From: Thermothelomyces thermophilus ATCC 42464
Taxonomy: Eukaryota > Ascomycota > Sordariomycetes > Sordariales > Chaetomiaceae
Length of the DNA stretch: 64,000 bases
Assembly (NCBI RefSeq): GCF_000226095.1
Contig: NC_016476.1
Span: 1,550,001-1,614,000, forward strand
Reading direction: 5' to 3'
Shown here piece after piece: positions 45,670-58,380 of the stretch (the stretch's first letter is position 1; every line of letters begins with the position of its first letter). The notes under the pieces are model-generated. The model was not told the origin of the DNA. It saw only the letters and a list, made by a program, of their open reading frames with translations, and did not search any database. The position numbers were made by a program, and so were the translations under genes.

Positions 45670-46196
45670 ATGACGTATTCTTATTATATAGAGTATAACC
45701 AAGTATATAAGATGATTGAAAAATCTTATCGCTACGAGGCTTACGTACGTTAGGGTCGTGCTTACAATAGTTCCAACATTCTAGTTTCTTCTTATAAGTT
45801 CCTATTTCCTTATAAGAATACATCTCTAATTATAATATAGTAGATCGTATTATACGCAAGCAACGTCATTTAAAGGCTAAAGAGAAAGAGGCCGAAGCCT
45901 TACTACGAGAATATTAACGTAAAGCTTCCGAGGCGTTAGCCTGTCTAACTCGGGTCTGTAAATAACGAGAGTTCCTGGTAGAGAAGGGGGCAGACATAGT
46001 TATATAGGGTTTGTCAAATCTAGACGAATTAGAGGCGGTAGAATAGCAGGAATCGGGGGCTGTTATATAGCTTAATAGTGGCGTCGACGTTATTAACTAG
46101 GGCGCTGTTTTCGGTTCTGTCCTAGATTTGCCTTTAGCTGATCCAGGTTCTGCCGATAGAACTATTCCAGTTTCTTAGGGCAGTTTAAATTCTTGA
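45670..46196 (+). pseudogene. Gy-A copy 3 antisense ORF (all six Cys positions now Tyr)
   Basis: This is the same position and orientation as in copies 1 and 2. In the N-terminal block Tyr stands at spacing x2, x6, x8, x2, x6, the Zn2Cys6 spacing, fitting TGY to TAY changes in every Cys codon. A heptad-rich region (EKEAEALLRE) and REFLVEKGADIV...LSNLDELEAVE follow. A frame change lies between the two halves (about 45780-45840). The frame ends TGA at 46194-46196. Confidence 0.65.
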
Positions 46197-49100
46197 CAGG
46201 TTCCTATAAGTTATCTTCTAGTCCGAAATCAAGCTATTTAACTAGGTACTATAGTTCCCTATTAATGATACGTAAATCTAGAATTTCTTCAACATCCTAT
46301 TCTTCCTCTTCGTCCTCTGCTTCGATGTATATAGCAACCTTGGCGTTCTTTAGTACTGGTTCGAGAAGTGAAATATAAAAAACATCTATCTATAGTCGTA
46401 TAGATGACAGTAACGATAGTCGGTAATTAGATGTCAAAATTCGTTCTTTGATAACGAAGGGTCTAACCTTTTTAAAGTCTAGCTTTATACTTAGTCGTTT
46501 GGTTTATAAGTTCTATATAATTAAGTAGACTTTGTCTCCCCTCTCTAGGCGAGGTCCCTCAAGCCTATATCTATTATAGTAGTTCTTTATTTTAGTCTTA
46601 ACAAACTCGAGTTCCTTTTTGAGCTTCTTATATAGTGTATACATCTGTTCTACTTTAACTACTACTCTCGGCACTATGACCTCTAGTCCTTGCCTAAGGT
46701 CTGCTTTATATCCGTAGTTTACGAAGAACGGTATGACTTTAGTCGTTTCTGTTAGCATCGTATTATAAGCAAGTTATACTATTGGCAATAGTATGACCTA
46801 GTCGTTTTGCTAGTAGTTAATATAAGAGCGGAGGTACTGCTTAATAACTTGGTTTAGTCGCTCCGTTTGTCTATCAGTCTATAGGTAATATGCCGTTAAT
46901 AGCTTGCTATTAATGCCTAATCGTTACATTAGCGCTTGCTAGAACTTCGACACGAACTTCGTATCTCTATTGGTAATCCATTCTTACGGCCAAGCATATA
47001 CTAATGTAACTTGCCAATAGATCACATCTGCCAACTATTCCGCTGTCTAGGACTCCTTGTAAGGAAAGAAGTATACCTACTTAGTCAAGCGATCTACTAT
47101 AGTAAGAATACTATTATAGGTCACTCCTATAGCTATGTCCTTAGATTCTAGCAGCTTTATAATAAAGTCCATTGTGACTAAACTCTATAGTTTGTCAGCT
47201 GTCGGCAGTGGCTAAAGTAGCCTATATAGCTTATATCATGCCGTTTTGCTTCGATTACAGATATCGTAGTTCCGTACAACTTCCTTAACTTGTGCCGTTA
47301 ACTGTGAAAAGTCATAGTGTTTCTTGACTTGTGCGACAGTCTTCGTGACTCCTTTATGTCCTCCGAGTTTCGACTCGTAGAGTTCTCGAATCATTCGCAG
47401 CTGTTAATCTCTGTCGTAGATATACGCTTTGCCTTGGTACTAGAGTTTCTTATCTCTTTCTTCCACTCTATTAGGTACTAGTAGTCTAGGTGCTACTTAA
47501 TACTATACCTTATTAATCCTTTCTTCTTAAAAGATTATATAGTATTCTAGGAACAAGTTAGGTAGATTATCTTCTATAGGTGTCTACGTTTCGTGATATA
47601 GCGTTCTGTCTGTTCGTTCCTTGAACAATAGTAGTATTATTCCTATTTGTCCTTTTATATGATCCGTTCGTCAGCTTAAAATATCCGCTTGTACGTTCTC
47701 TTTGCCTTTCTTGTAGTAGATCTCAAAGTTAAACTCTATAAGGAATTCTACCTATTGTATTTGTTGTCTATTAAGCTCCTTTGTCGTCGTAAAGTATCGT
47801 AAATTCTTATAATCTGTATACACTTATACCGGTTCAATTATACTACTAAGGTATAGTCGCTATTCCTTAAAAGCTTTAACAATTGCAAGTAGTTCCTTGT
47901 TATAGATTAGATAATTAAGATATAGTCTATCAAGCTTCTTTAAAAAGAAGGCTATAGGATGTAGCTTTCCTTGTCTGTCTCGTTGTCCTAATTGTCTTCC
48001 AATGGCGTAGTCTAAAGCGTCCGTTTCTACCTCGAATGGCTTCTTAGGGTCTAGCAATACCAGTACTAGATCTTTAGTAATGGCATCACGAATCTACGTA
48101 AATACTTGCTCGTATTGTTCTTCTCATTGGAATTTAATATTCTTCTTAGTGAGTTCGTATAAAGGTCGTACGATCGCTCTAAAGTTCCTAATAAACATCT
48201 AGTAGAAGTTTATAAATCTGATAAAGCTTCGTACTTCCGTAACTAACGTCGGTTGTAACTAATTCTTGATAGCTTTAATCTTTGAAGGTTCTATCCGGAT
48301 TTGTCCTAGGGATATTTTATATCCTAAAAAGACTGTCTTTCTAATATGGAATTTGCTCTTTTCCTTGTTGACTAATAGCTTATATACGTGTAACGTGTCT
48401 AGTATTACTTTTATATACTTCTAGTGTTTGTCTATCGTCTTAGAGAAGATAAGTATATTGTCGAGATAACATACTATAGATTTGTCGAGAAAGGGTCGGA
48501 TAGCTTGATTAATTAAGGCTTAGAACGTTGCCGGCGCGTTTGTAAGTCCGAATGGCATAACGAGGTACTTGTAGTGGCCATAGGGTATCCTAAAGGCCGT
48601 TTTCCACTTGTCGCCTTCTTTGATCTATATATAGTTATAGGCTGATGGCAAGTCAAGATACGTAAAATATTAGGCTCTTGCTAACTAATCTTAGAGCCGT
48701 AAGATTAGTAGTAACAGGTATCGGTTTTTTACAGTCTATTTATTAAGTTACTAATAGTCGATATATAACTATAGCTTTCTGTCTTTCTTAGGCATAAATA
48801 GGATTAGGTAGCCTGCTAGCGATATTAACAGGCAGATATATCCTCTTCGAAGGTTCTCCTCTAAATATCGCTTAAGTTCTTTGTTCTATATCTAGCTCGT
48901 ATAGTAGATCTTAAAGAACTTTAGTCATGCTCCTTCCTTAAGCTTGATCTTATAATCCTATAGGCCGTGTTCTAGTAGTCCTTCTAGATATTTTGGTTCG
49001 AATGCTAGGTATCCTTTGTATTCCTTTGGTACTTCCCTAGTCTTATCTTGTCTCTTGGTTTTCTAATAGTATACGAACTTGGTTCCGTCTATAGCAATAC

Positions 49101-49860
49101 TAGCGATTTCTCCTGTCTTAACCTACTACTCTAATTACAGTGCTCCGCATTCGTCAACGGAGAGAACAGCTATCGGTGGTTTAGCTTGTTCCTCCTATCG
49201 CGATATTAATGTTATTATGCCGCCTCTTCTAGAGTCTGTAGTAGTCTGCCTACTACTATCTATCTCTTGCAGTAGATCTGTAGGACATGCCTTCCCTTGA
49301 GCATTGTCTGCTTACGATCCTTGCGCGCTCCCTATCTCGCTAGTCAAATATAACTCTATTCGGGGTTATAGGTAGCTATTATTCTTCTAGCTAATGTCTA
49401 GGTCGTAATCTTTATACTATAGTAACCCTAATATTATATCTTTGTCGTTGCCTATGTCTATAATGCTAAATACGACTACTATAGTCTTTCTTACTATAGT
49501 AATGTCAATTGGTTTGGTCTCCCTATATACCTATTACGTTAGAAATGGCCCTTTGACTATACTATGCTTCCGCTTCATTCTCTAGGGTATCTGTAGCTAA
49601 TTTATAAGTGTCGGCGAAATTAGGTTCATCTCTGCTCCACTATCCACTAGTATAAGCATCTTATACTGTTTCTACTATGCTATTATCTATAATCGCTTAT
49701 CTTGCCGCTATCGTCTAAAGATTGCGGCAATTTCCTATATTTCTGCTAGGAGGTCTTAATATAGTAGTCTTTTATGCTAGTTCCTCTTATACTACACTAC
49801 CATTTGCTACTATACGGGCGTTAATAGTTTCTAGGCCCCTCAAAGGGCCTTGACCCGTTT
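46162..49860 (-). pseudogene. Gy-A copy 3 pol
   Basis: The stretch is collinear with copy 1: chromodomain about 46378-46193, integrase about 47430-46500, RNase H about 48060-47700, RT about 48800-48150 and protease about 49720-49400. The RT active site is YLDN (48468-48457). RNase H keeps ETDALDYAIGRQLGQ. Stops are RIP-type. Confidence 0.9.
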
Positions 49861-52060
49861 CCTAGGTCAGTGCTAACCTCTTTGGTTATTCGGCTAATAG
49901 TATCTTCGTCGATCGTACTCATTTCTATAAGCCATTAAGTGCTTGTAGCTTCCTACCATTAGGTCTGTTCTGCTTTCTATTATACGTGCTATAGCTTCGT
50001 CTAAAGCTCCCGAATTTACAATTTCTTTTCGTTTACGTAATAAAGGCAATCGTTGCTCTAGTACAAGTCCTATATATCTCGTCCGGTTCTATAGTGCCTA
50101 GGCCAGGCTCGTCTTAGAACTATCGTAATGCCTTCTAGATCGTGGGCTTCGATCTTCTAAAGTAATTCGGCTACTCTATTTCCTATATCATAGACCTATT
50201 CCACTAGGTATAAGCTTCTATCCTCATTTCCTTGTTAGGTCGGCTAGTGATTGTTTTCGAATTTGTCACGGAAGTAGTATCGGCATTTGTATATTATACA
50301 CTAGAACCAGGGCACTTGCGCATATGCCTTGTGTTGAGGGTATAGTCGTATGGCGTCGCCTAGGAGGTATTGGAATTCTTTCCTAAATCCTTCCTATTAT
50401 ACGTAGACTATAGATACTCTAGTGCTAATATAGGAGTGTTTTTTCTAATAGCTTTCCTATATACGTTTGTCCTTCCCGCGGTTCGCGCGTATAAACTAGT
50501 ATTCTAGGTTCTACACGTCGTTACTAAGTTATTAGCCGTTAAGATACTTAGTATAGCTATCGGGCCTATCGTATATTATAGGCTGTTCTCCTTTGATGGT
50601 TTCTATGATACGTTAGAGTTCCCTTATTTTGTCCTTTATTCTATCGCTCTACTAGGCAAGTTAAATCAAGCGTCTATCCCGTTTATATAGTTCCGTGTTA
50701 AGCCGAAAAACTTTATTATAGTATTATTCGATTTGTTCCTAGAGGAATAAAACATTAGGTCTAGGTCTTTCGATTCCTTAGGTATCGGTTGTCTACGATC
50801 TATCCTACCTCTATATAACTATAAAACCCTACTGCCTCAAGGCTAGGAGAATCGAAACTAGTAGTATATATTCTCTTGCCATGTCCTATTCGGCAAGACC
50901 TATCTCTAGGTCCATAGTGACCAGTTCGGAGTACGGTGCTTGTTTGTCTTTACCATTGCTATTATGTCCGAGACTATCTGTAGTACTGCCCCTATCTTCG
51001 TAGCTTGTAGCTACTACTTCGATGACGTCCTTAGTAGTTTCATCGATAGCTATAATTTCCTTTCTAGGGACTGTCTTTTACTCTTTCTTTAGGCTTTGAC
51101 ATTCTTACTTATAGTGCCCTTTCTTCATATAGTTATAGTAGGTAATATTAGACTTGTCTTTAGTCGTCTTCTTCTGGTCCTGCTTTTATGTTATGTCTAT
51201 ATTTATAGCTCTAGGGTATATCCTATATAAGGTACTAACGTACGCTTGCTTTTTTTTGTTGTTAGCTTTAACTATGGTTCTGTTCATTTGACCTCGTTTC
51301 TGTTGTTCTTGTATATAGAGTTGATCATCGATTCTAATGGCCTATATAATATATTTGTCTAGGGTCTTAGGCTAATTATACTTATATAGCTTATCTTTGA
51401 CCTTTTCTTTTAAGCTATTATAGAATAGTTATATTAATACCTTGTCATTAAGCTAAGACTTGAGTATATCCTATCTAAACTATATAGCGTAAGAGGCTAC
51501 TGACTTAGTCTGTCGGAGATTAACAAGTCTTTCTTATATATAAATCTTCTCGTCTTTATCGCTAAAAACCTTCCGAAGCTCTTCTTCGAAATGGTCGTAA
51601 GATCGGAAGACTACCTATATAAATATATCTTGGTTATCTTCATCTTCCTCAATAAGATAGTTATTCTATATAGGCTTAAACTATCTAAGTGCCTTGCCCT
51701 CTAGTCTTGTAGCTATATAGAGGACTTTAGCTTTATCGTCCGGAAACTTGTCATTATTAAGCTAGAAGTAAGATCAGAGGTTCGTTAGGAATCCTATAAG
51801 ATCCTCCTTAGTTCCTCTATATTTATTAGGTAGTTCGATCTTAATATAGCTCGCTTTAGCAGTCTCGAGCGCCTCGATTTTAGTATAGGCCTCGTTAACT
51901 AACTTCTACAAGTACTTTTCGCGGTTCTCGAGTTCCTTAATTCGAGCTTAAGCAGCCTTGTCTCTCTAGTCTAACTCCTAGATCTGCTGCTAGAGTTGAC
52001 CAAGCTAAGTGAGCAGCTATTTGGCCGTGACGTTAGTAGCTATGTCGATGTTAAGGTCAA
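49830..52060 (-). pseudogene. Gy-A copy 3 gag
   Basis: This matches gag of copy 2 over its length. The knuckle remnant lies at about 51143-51098, with Cys lost in part. The capsid-like segment with KEDLIGFL-type residues is near 51810-51780. Many TAG and TAA codons. Confidence 0.8.
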
Positions 52061-52096
52061 AGTCACCTCCATTCTAAACTATAATAAAACAAAGGG

Positions 52097-52108
52097 AGTG
52101 GTAACAAT
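52097..52108 (-). other. Gy-A primer-binding site, best preserved copy
   Basis: In element sense this reads ATTGTTACCACT, one base inside the 5' LTR (which starts at 52110). It is exactly complementary to the LTR sequence at 5132-5143 of copy 1. Confidence 0.6.
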
Positions 52109-52109
52109 G

Positions 52110-52528
52110 TGTAACGAACCTAACTTAGACTTCTTCTAAAAGGGTCTAGACAGAGGTAGGTAAAGCAGGACAAGTAGGCAGGTCGTCTAAGGGATTCGGT
52201 AAAGCTAAAGGGTTTATAACAATACTTAGAGTTGTCTCTTATAGTAATTAGTAATACTTGGTATAAGTACTGTAATTGTGATTATTACTACTGGTAAACT
52301 CCTAGAGTCTACTATAACGAGTGACTATCTATATATATATATAATCCTAGTGATCATTCCTGATTACGGTGATCGTGAGTGATCGTATAGTGGTGATTAC
52401 CCTGATTACTGGTGAGCGTAGTGATTACTATGCTTCCTATGCTGTAATTGGTCCTTTCGTTCCTTTGACTTGATTGGCCCATTCGTGCTAGTGGCTTAGG
52501 CGGCATCTGCATGTATATTTCCGTAACA
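52110..52528 (-). repeat. Gy-A copy 3 5' LTR (419 bp)
   Basis: The partner of 45037-45455, with the same GTGATC-rich U3. The inner end reads TGTAACGAACC (element sense GGTTCGTTACA), showing that the ancestral LTR end was CACA. Confidence 0.88.
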
Positions 52529-55500
52529 CTACCTCGGCCAACCTACCCCCTAGTTCTTATAGGTAACTTTAACCTCTACTACCCGGTCTAGGACCTGTTT
52601 GATAGGCTTAGCCCGGGGGCTAGAGACCTCCTTAGCCTTATAGACTAGTAGGACCTCGACCTATATATACCCTATGGCTAGGTTACTAGGGCCCCCTAGG
52701 GGGACTAACGTAGCCGGCCTTCTACGATTAATCTATTCTAGACCTCGGCCAGACTAGAAGCAACCTATAGAGATATCGCAGAATAGGGGAAGTCCGACCA
52801 CTACCTATAGGCCCTATACGTCTCCTTCTAGAAGACTAATAGACCTATACTAGCTAGCAGAGGGTAGGACTAGAATAGCCTAGACAGGGAGGTTACGTAG
52901 GCCGAAGCGGCGTACCTCCTACTCTAGCTTAGCAGATAGGTATTAGCCCAGGCTGGGCCTGTCTTCTAGGGCCTAGAGAAGCTTCTATAGGCCTTTGATA
53001 GGCTTATAGAGGCCCTCAAGGAGATAGCTTCGGTCTCGGCTCTGGCAAAGAAGGCTAGTATAGGTAGCAAACGAGCCTAGTAGTAGATAAAGGAGGTTCG
53101 AGAGGCCTAGAAGAGGGCTAGGGAGGTAGAGAGGGCCTATAGGGGTACCTCGAACCCCTATATATAGGAAGTACTTCAGTAGGCCCTATAGGACCAGGCT
53201 AAGAGCATTACAGCTATAAAGACTAAGAGCTAGAGAGCCACGTTACAGGAGGTAACTAACCGGCCGGACTTACTATAGAGGCTAGAGCAGTAGGTAAGGC
53301 TATAAAGCCACCTACCGGTCGATCCCCTAAAGCTCCTAGCCTTCGAAGGAGGGCTTATAACCTACTAATAGAAGGCTAGAGCACTGGCTAATAAGTTCTT
53401 TCCGAACCTAGAGGCAGACCTTTCGGATATTAACGACCTAGAACTAAATGACCGCTAGGAGCCGAAGTTCGAGATAAGCTAGAGGGTCACGGTAGGCGAA
53501 GTTAGGGCAGTACTAGCTAGAGCGGCCCTATGGAAGGCCCTAGGGGAGGACCTCCTCCCTATAGGCCTACTAAAGGCCTATAGGCAGCCGCTCCACTAGA
53601 TACTAGCTATACTAGCCTCGGAGAGCCTATAGCTTGGCTATTTCCTAGCCCGGTTTAAAAGGGCTAAGACAGTAGTCCTCTATAAGCCTAGCAAACCCCT
53701 ATAGGCCTACTTTACCCCGGGTAGCTATAGGCCTATAGCACTCCTACTAATAATAGGTAAGGTACTAGAGGCTATAGTTACCTAGAAGGTAACGGCCATC
53801 ATAGAGGCCTACGGGCTTCTCCCGGCCGAGCAGATAGGTAACCGGGAACATAGGTCTACTAAACTAGCTATTCGGCTTATTATAGCTTAGGTTTAGGAGG
53901 CTTAGAGGTATAAGGTAGCTACCTCCTTCCTATAGCTTAATATCTTAGGGGCTTTTAATACTATTAACTATACCTAGCTACTAGCCACCTTACGGAGCTA
54001 GGGCTTCCCAAAGTGGTTAGTAATCTAGGTTAGGGAGTGGCTATAGGATAGGGTGGCTATCCTTTACTTCGATAGCTAGGAAACAGAGGATATAGCAATA
54101 AGGGCCGGGGTCCCCTAGGGGTTACCCCTCTCCCCTATACTATTTATCCTCTATATAGCCTCCCTTTACCAGGCCATTCGCTAGACTTGCCCCGCGGTTA
54201 GTTTAATAGGCTTCGCCGACAATACTAACCTTCTAGCCTTCGGGAGGGCCAAGGAGGCCTATAATGGTCAGCTATAGAGGGCTTAGAAGGCCTGCCTATA
54301 GTAGGCAAAGACCTAGGGTATGGCATTTGCCCTAGAAAAGTGCGAACTTATCTATTTTAACAGGGGCCAGAAACAGTAGTCGCGACCACTAGAGCTCCTA
54401 CGGCCTAGAGGGGGTACTACCACTATAGCCCCTTCGAAGTTAGCTAGGTTCCTCGGGGTCTGGCTAGACTAGAGGCTATAGTGGGGCCCCTATTACGTAA
54501 AGGTAGCCAAGAAGCTAGAAACCTAGGAGTTTGCCCTAACCAGGCTTGCTACAAAGACCTAGGGCCCTAGCCTCCTACAGGCCCGCGAGGTCTATACTAA
54601 GTGTATCCGTAGCGCCCTAACTTACAGGGCCTCGAACTTCTACAAGCCTACTAAGCTAGGGGGCAAGCCAGAAGGCCCTATTAGGGAACTATCGAAGGCC
54701 TAGTACAAGGCCCTTCGAGTAGTTACTAGGGCCTATAAGGCTACCCCTATCCGGTGCCTTAAAACGGAAGCCTAGGTACTACCCCTTGACCTCTACCTTA
54801 ATAAGAGGCTAGCCGACTTCGAAGCCAAACTCGACTAGCTACTCCTATAGACCGGGATAGGCCTAGGGGCCCCCTAGGTCCCTATAAGGGCTCTTATCTA
54901 ATAGGCCTATAATAGGCTAAGCCAGAGGTTCCGGAAGAGAAGGGCTAGGGCAAGGGGCCAGGAGCCGAGGCCTATAGCCCTAGAGGTAGTAAGATCGACG
55001 GTCCGGCAGTAGGTTTAGGAGGGCTATAGAGAGGGTCGACCCCCCCTATAGACCCTATAAAGAAGGCTATAGGCTATAGAACTAGCCGTAGTAGTAAGCT
55101 AGAGTAACCGCTAGAGGGCCGACTAAGCTAGCAAGAGGATATGGCATATATCGGACAAGGACCCCCTACGCCTAGTTTTTACAGGGGAAGGCCTACAAAG
55201 GCACTAGGGCCTAACGAAGGCCCAGAGCTCCCTACTAGTACAGGCCCGTACAGGGGCTATTGGCCTCCGCGACTTCCTTTTTAGGGTTCAAGTCCCGGGG
55301 GTTAGTACCCCCTACTATACCTGTAGCTAGGGGAGAAAGACTGTCGAGCACCTGGTCGTATAGTGCCCGAACCTACTAAGAAGCTAAACGTAGGAATCCT
55401 GGGAAATACGGTCGCAAAGGGACCTAGACCTCGTTTTACAGGGTATAGGGGCCTATAACTATCGTTTGGCAAGGAGGGTTCTATAGTAGCTAATGGACCT

Positions 55501-55735
55501 AGGGAGGCTTCCGGAATACCGCCTTACGAGGAGGCTAGACTGGAAAGCAAGGCCTCTATAGGGCTATTCTAGCCACTTCTCCTTTTCTTTATAGTATATT
55601 AGTATTCTAGATTAGGCGTTAAAAGTAGGATAGAGGTTTTTATCCGGCCTATTAGGTATGGTTTCCTTTGTATATAACTAGAGAGGCTCCGGCATGCTTG
55701 TTAGTATAGCGGCATAGAACTAATAATAATAATAA
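52529..55735 (+). pseudogene. LINE B ORF2: endonuclease remainder, RT, C-terminal zinc region
   Basis: The endonuclease continues (LIGNFNLYY near 52555, with the Asp of GDF changed to Asn; SDHY near 52795). RT lies at about 53700-54480, with PLSPILFILYIAS, and GFADNTNLLAFG at 54209-54244, where the second catalytic Asp is Asn. The Cys/His tail is near 55310-55380. The 3' end is TAA-repeat rich. Confidence 0.88.
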
Positions 55736-55747
55736 TAGTCCTAAGGG

Positions 55748-57139
55748 TATATATAGTAGGTAAACTAATCTGCTTGATTCTAAGCTTCTAGTACATTCTC
55801 TTGCTAATAACGCTATAGCTAGAATATCTATTATCTACTTAAGCATTTATAAAGCCGGTAGAGTTAAAGAAGATTAGAATAAGAAAAGGAGGTCTATTTA
55901 TTCTTTTACAAATCTCTATAAACTCGTCTTCTAGGTAGTTATAGTCTTCTAGCCCCCTTGCGAGACTTTGCTCGGGGGCTACTCTTTTTCCTACTTACCG
56001 TCTTCTTCGTTAGATAGGTCGTTATCTTCCTTCTAATCCTCAGCCTCTAAGGCATTAATATCGGTTCTTAGCTAGTTCTACTATACTAGCCTTAAAGCAG
56101 GGGCGAAGTGACACTTAGTAATGAAGTAACCCTTCTACCTATACTAGATATATACTCCGGCTGCCTATTAGGCTATATATACTTCTAGATTGACCTGTTT
56201 TGCCTATAGGGTATTACCCCTACGTTTTCCTACCCTATCCTTATTAGGTCCCTTCCTCTATAGGTTAATATATAATAAGTTAATTCCGGTCATCGGTATA
56301 TCTCCTTTTATATCCTTCTCTCTCTATAGTTTAGGTACTGCCTACTACCCTTATATTTACTAATACTTGTTACCAAGCCGAAGAGCCTTAAGATCTATAG
56401 CAATCTTACGATATTTCTCGATTACCATTATATAATTATCCTAGGGAATTCCTTATCTAACCGTTATATATTTAAGTTTCAGAGAGAGGTATTATTATAA
56501 TTTAATTAGGTATAGCTTGTCACTCTAAAGGAGGCTACCTACCTTCGATAGCTTAGCCTTAAACTAAACAATAAAGGTAGCAAACGGTTCGTCGTCTTTC
56601 TATCAAAGGAATTCTAGTTCTAATAGGGCTACTATCTTCTTATAGGGGTTAAAGAAGATACTCTCGAGATATCAGAGGAACTTAATCAGGTTATATCTAA
56701 CTTTTAGGCCTATAGATTCATAGTAGGCTATAATCTAAGTCTATACCTAGCACGTAAGGTTTCCCTAGATAAAGACCTATTAGTCGTAATTAGAGCCGAT
56801 AAAATCTCTATTAGCTATAAAGATATATTCTATCGTACTCTTCTATACTATAAAGAGTTCCTCTTTACTATTAAAAGGTTATCCGGTTAGGAGACGCTTC
56901 CGCTATAGCTACTAAGCTTCAAGGGGTACCCTAGCCGACTTAGGGGTTAGGATAGGTTAGATTTAGGATACCTAAAGAGTATCGATCGTAGCGTTCTACT
57001 GTTTTACTACTACTTAAAGGGAGTAGATAAGCTCTTATAATTCTACTAAGCCTAAGGGCCTATATACTATCGAATCTGTTATAACTATATTATCAATAAC
57101 TCCCTTAGGGAGTTACTACCGGTAGGAAGGTAATTAAAA
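55748..57139 (-). pseudogene. Gy-B copy 2 gag and start of protease
   Basis: In reverse this is collinear with 24029-25430 of copy 1: the primer-binding region (57139-57118), the gag capsid segment (about 56650-56530, PFATFI-like block) and the zinc knuckle near 56140-56090. It joins pol at 43021 across LINE B. Confidence 0.78.
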
Positions 57140-57692
57140 TGTAATGTACTAGCCTTATAGCATCTATAGATAAGTATATAATATTCTATTTGACCACCTT
57201 AGGGAGGAAAAAGAGAAAGAATATAAGAGTTATACGGAGGGGCGCCTTTTAAGTATATATGTTATAACCTAGGTAGGGCCCGGTTAGGCTCTAGGTCGGG
57301 CCCTAACTAGGCCTTGGCTATATATCTACCAGACGAGTTACGAACGAGCAACGAACGCTCAAGGGAGAGAAAGAGGTGGGATTGTGAGAAAAAGAGGTGA
57401 AAAGGACGAGACTCTGTTGGATTGACGCTTCTTGTTCGAGGCTGAGAGAAGGGTGGGCACTGCAGATACTGCATCAAAGTGTGAAAGGGTCCTTCTCACT
57501 CTGCGCAGTGAATTATATATATATATATTAAAAAGGCACTCCTCTATATAACTCTTGTATTCTTCCTCTTTTTCCTCCCTAAGGTAGTCCGTGGACCCGT
57601 AGGGTATAGGTAAGTAGGGCAGGGTAGGTCCGTTCCGTACCTAGGTAAAGCCTAGGCATTGTCTAGCCCGGGTATAGCCTAGGCCTATAATA
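57140..57692 (-). repeat. Gy-B copy 2 5' LTR with a 230-bp insertion (553 bp)
   Basis: The outer parts (57140-57360 and about 57594-57692) together equal a normal 325-bp LTR in reverse. Between them is foreign or rearranged DNA. The outer TATAATA end is followed by the AAATC duplication. Confidence 0.8.
57361..57593. other. Composite insertion in Gy-B LTR: non-RIP DNA plus inverted LTR piece
   Basis: The first about 150 bp (57361-57510) are purine-rich, show no TAG excess and match nothing else in the window. A TA repeat follows (about 57511-57528). The rest (about 57530-57593) equals the TATA-to-AAGGTAGTC part of the Gy-B LTR (23921-23976) in the opposite orientation to its surroundings. 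It looks like a rearrangement junction or gene-conversion patch. Confidence 0.6.
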
Positions 57693-58380
57693 AAATCTAG
57701 TATTATAGATTAACTCTTAAACGCTTAGCTACGTTAAGATTAGCTATATATTATACTATAACTATTATATAGAGCGTTATAATAGATAGTATAAATATAG
57801 AGTAAAGTGCCTAGATAATCCCCTTAATAAGGTTAATATCCTTCTTCCTATACGCTTTTATAGCTTTATAAAGTTTAGGATCTATAGTATATACTAGCTA
57901 ATATTATAGCTATCTTATCCGCTTATTAATGTCTATAGTATACGCGATATCTTTATAAAAGGAGTCTTATAGTTACACGAATTCGGCTATAATGGCTACG
58001 TCAGAAGGCATTAAATCTATAGACATTAAGGGCAATAATCTTTCTAGAAGTTACTCCTAGGAAGCTAGGATAAGGTTATCTCTAGCTTATTTACAGGTTA
58101 GGCGCTATAGAACTTCTAGATCTAGCTCGTAGTTACTATCAGGGTCAACGAATCCCTATATACTAGCAAATTCAGCCTATAACTACAATTTAATATACTA
58201 CAAGTTCTAGGAACTAGGCCCTATAAGGCATATAGAAGTCTTAACTAGGATCTTGGATATAATAGATAGATACATTATCAAATACGTATTAAAGCAGGGT
58301 AAGAGAGTTCGTAATAGAAGAAGCTACTACTAATATTAAAGATACGTCGGCAGAGGAGTAGTCAAGGCGCTAGGCTTATA
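57693..58380 (-). pseudogene. Copia left copy: gag region
   Basis: This is the 5' part of the minus-strand Copia, next to its 5' LTR and continuing at 32300. A frame near 58000-57740 reads with AEFIQL-like and PKLYKAIKAYRKKDIN blocks, consistent with a Copia gag-like protein. TAG and TAA codons abound. The assignment rests mainly on position between LTR and pol. Confidence 0.6.

Larger units (their letters stand above)
45037..52528 (-). mobile_element. Gy-A copy 3: full-length chromodomain Gypsy element (7492 bp)
   Basis: LTRs of 419 bp (45037-45455 and 52110-52528) and CTACC duplications (45032-45036 and 52529-52533) mark the ends. The order is as in Gy-A copy 2. Pol is somewhat less damaged than in copy 2 (open pieces 46758-46513 and 48057-47860). 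It sits in the endonuclease of LINE B. Confidence 0.93.
43022..55735 (+). mobile_element. LINE B: Tad-like LINE split by Gy-A copy 3
   Basis: The plus-strand element is bounded by TAGTTCTAAGGG (43010-43021) and TAGTCCTAAGGG (55736-55747), a 12-bp duplication. It ends in (TAA)n at about 55720-55735. Excising Gy-A copy 3 and one CTACC copy leaves about 5.2 kb, equal to LINE A. RIP damage is greater than in LINE A, and the RT motif is FADN. Confidence 0.92.
37532..57692 (-). mobile_element. Gy-B copy 2: chromodomain Gypsy element, split by LINE B
   Basis: The left LTR is 37532-37855 (first bases also at 32301-32304) and the right LTR is 57140-57692. The AAATC duplication is at 32296-32300 and 57693-57697. 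Removing LINE B (43022-55735) leaves about 7.4 kb, which is collinear in reverse with Gy-B copy 1. It interrupts the Copia gag/protease region. LINE B entered the protease-coding part. Confidence 0.9.
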
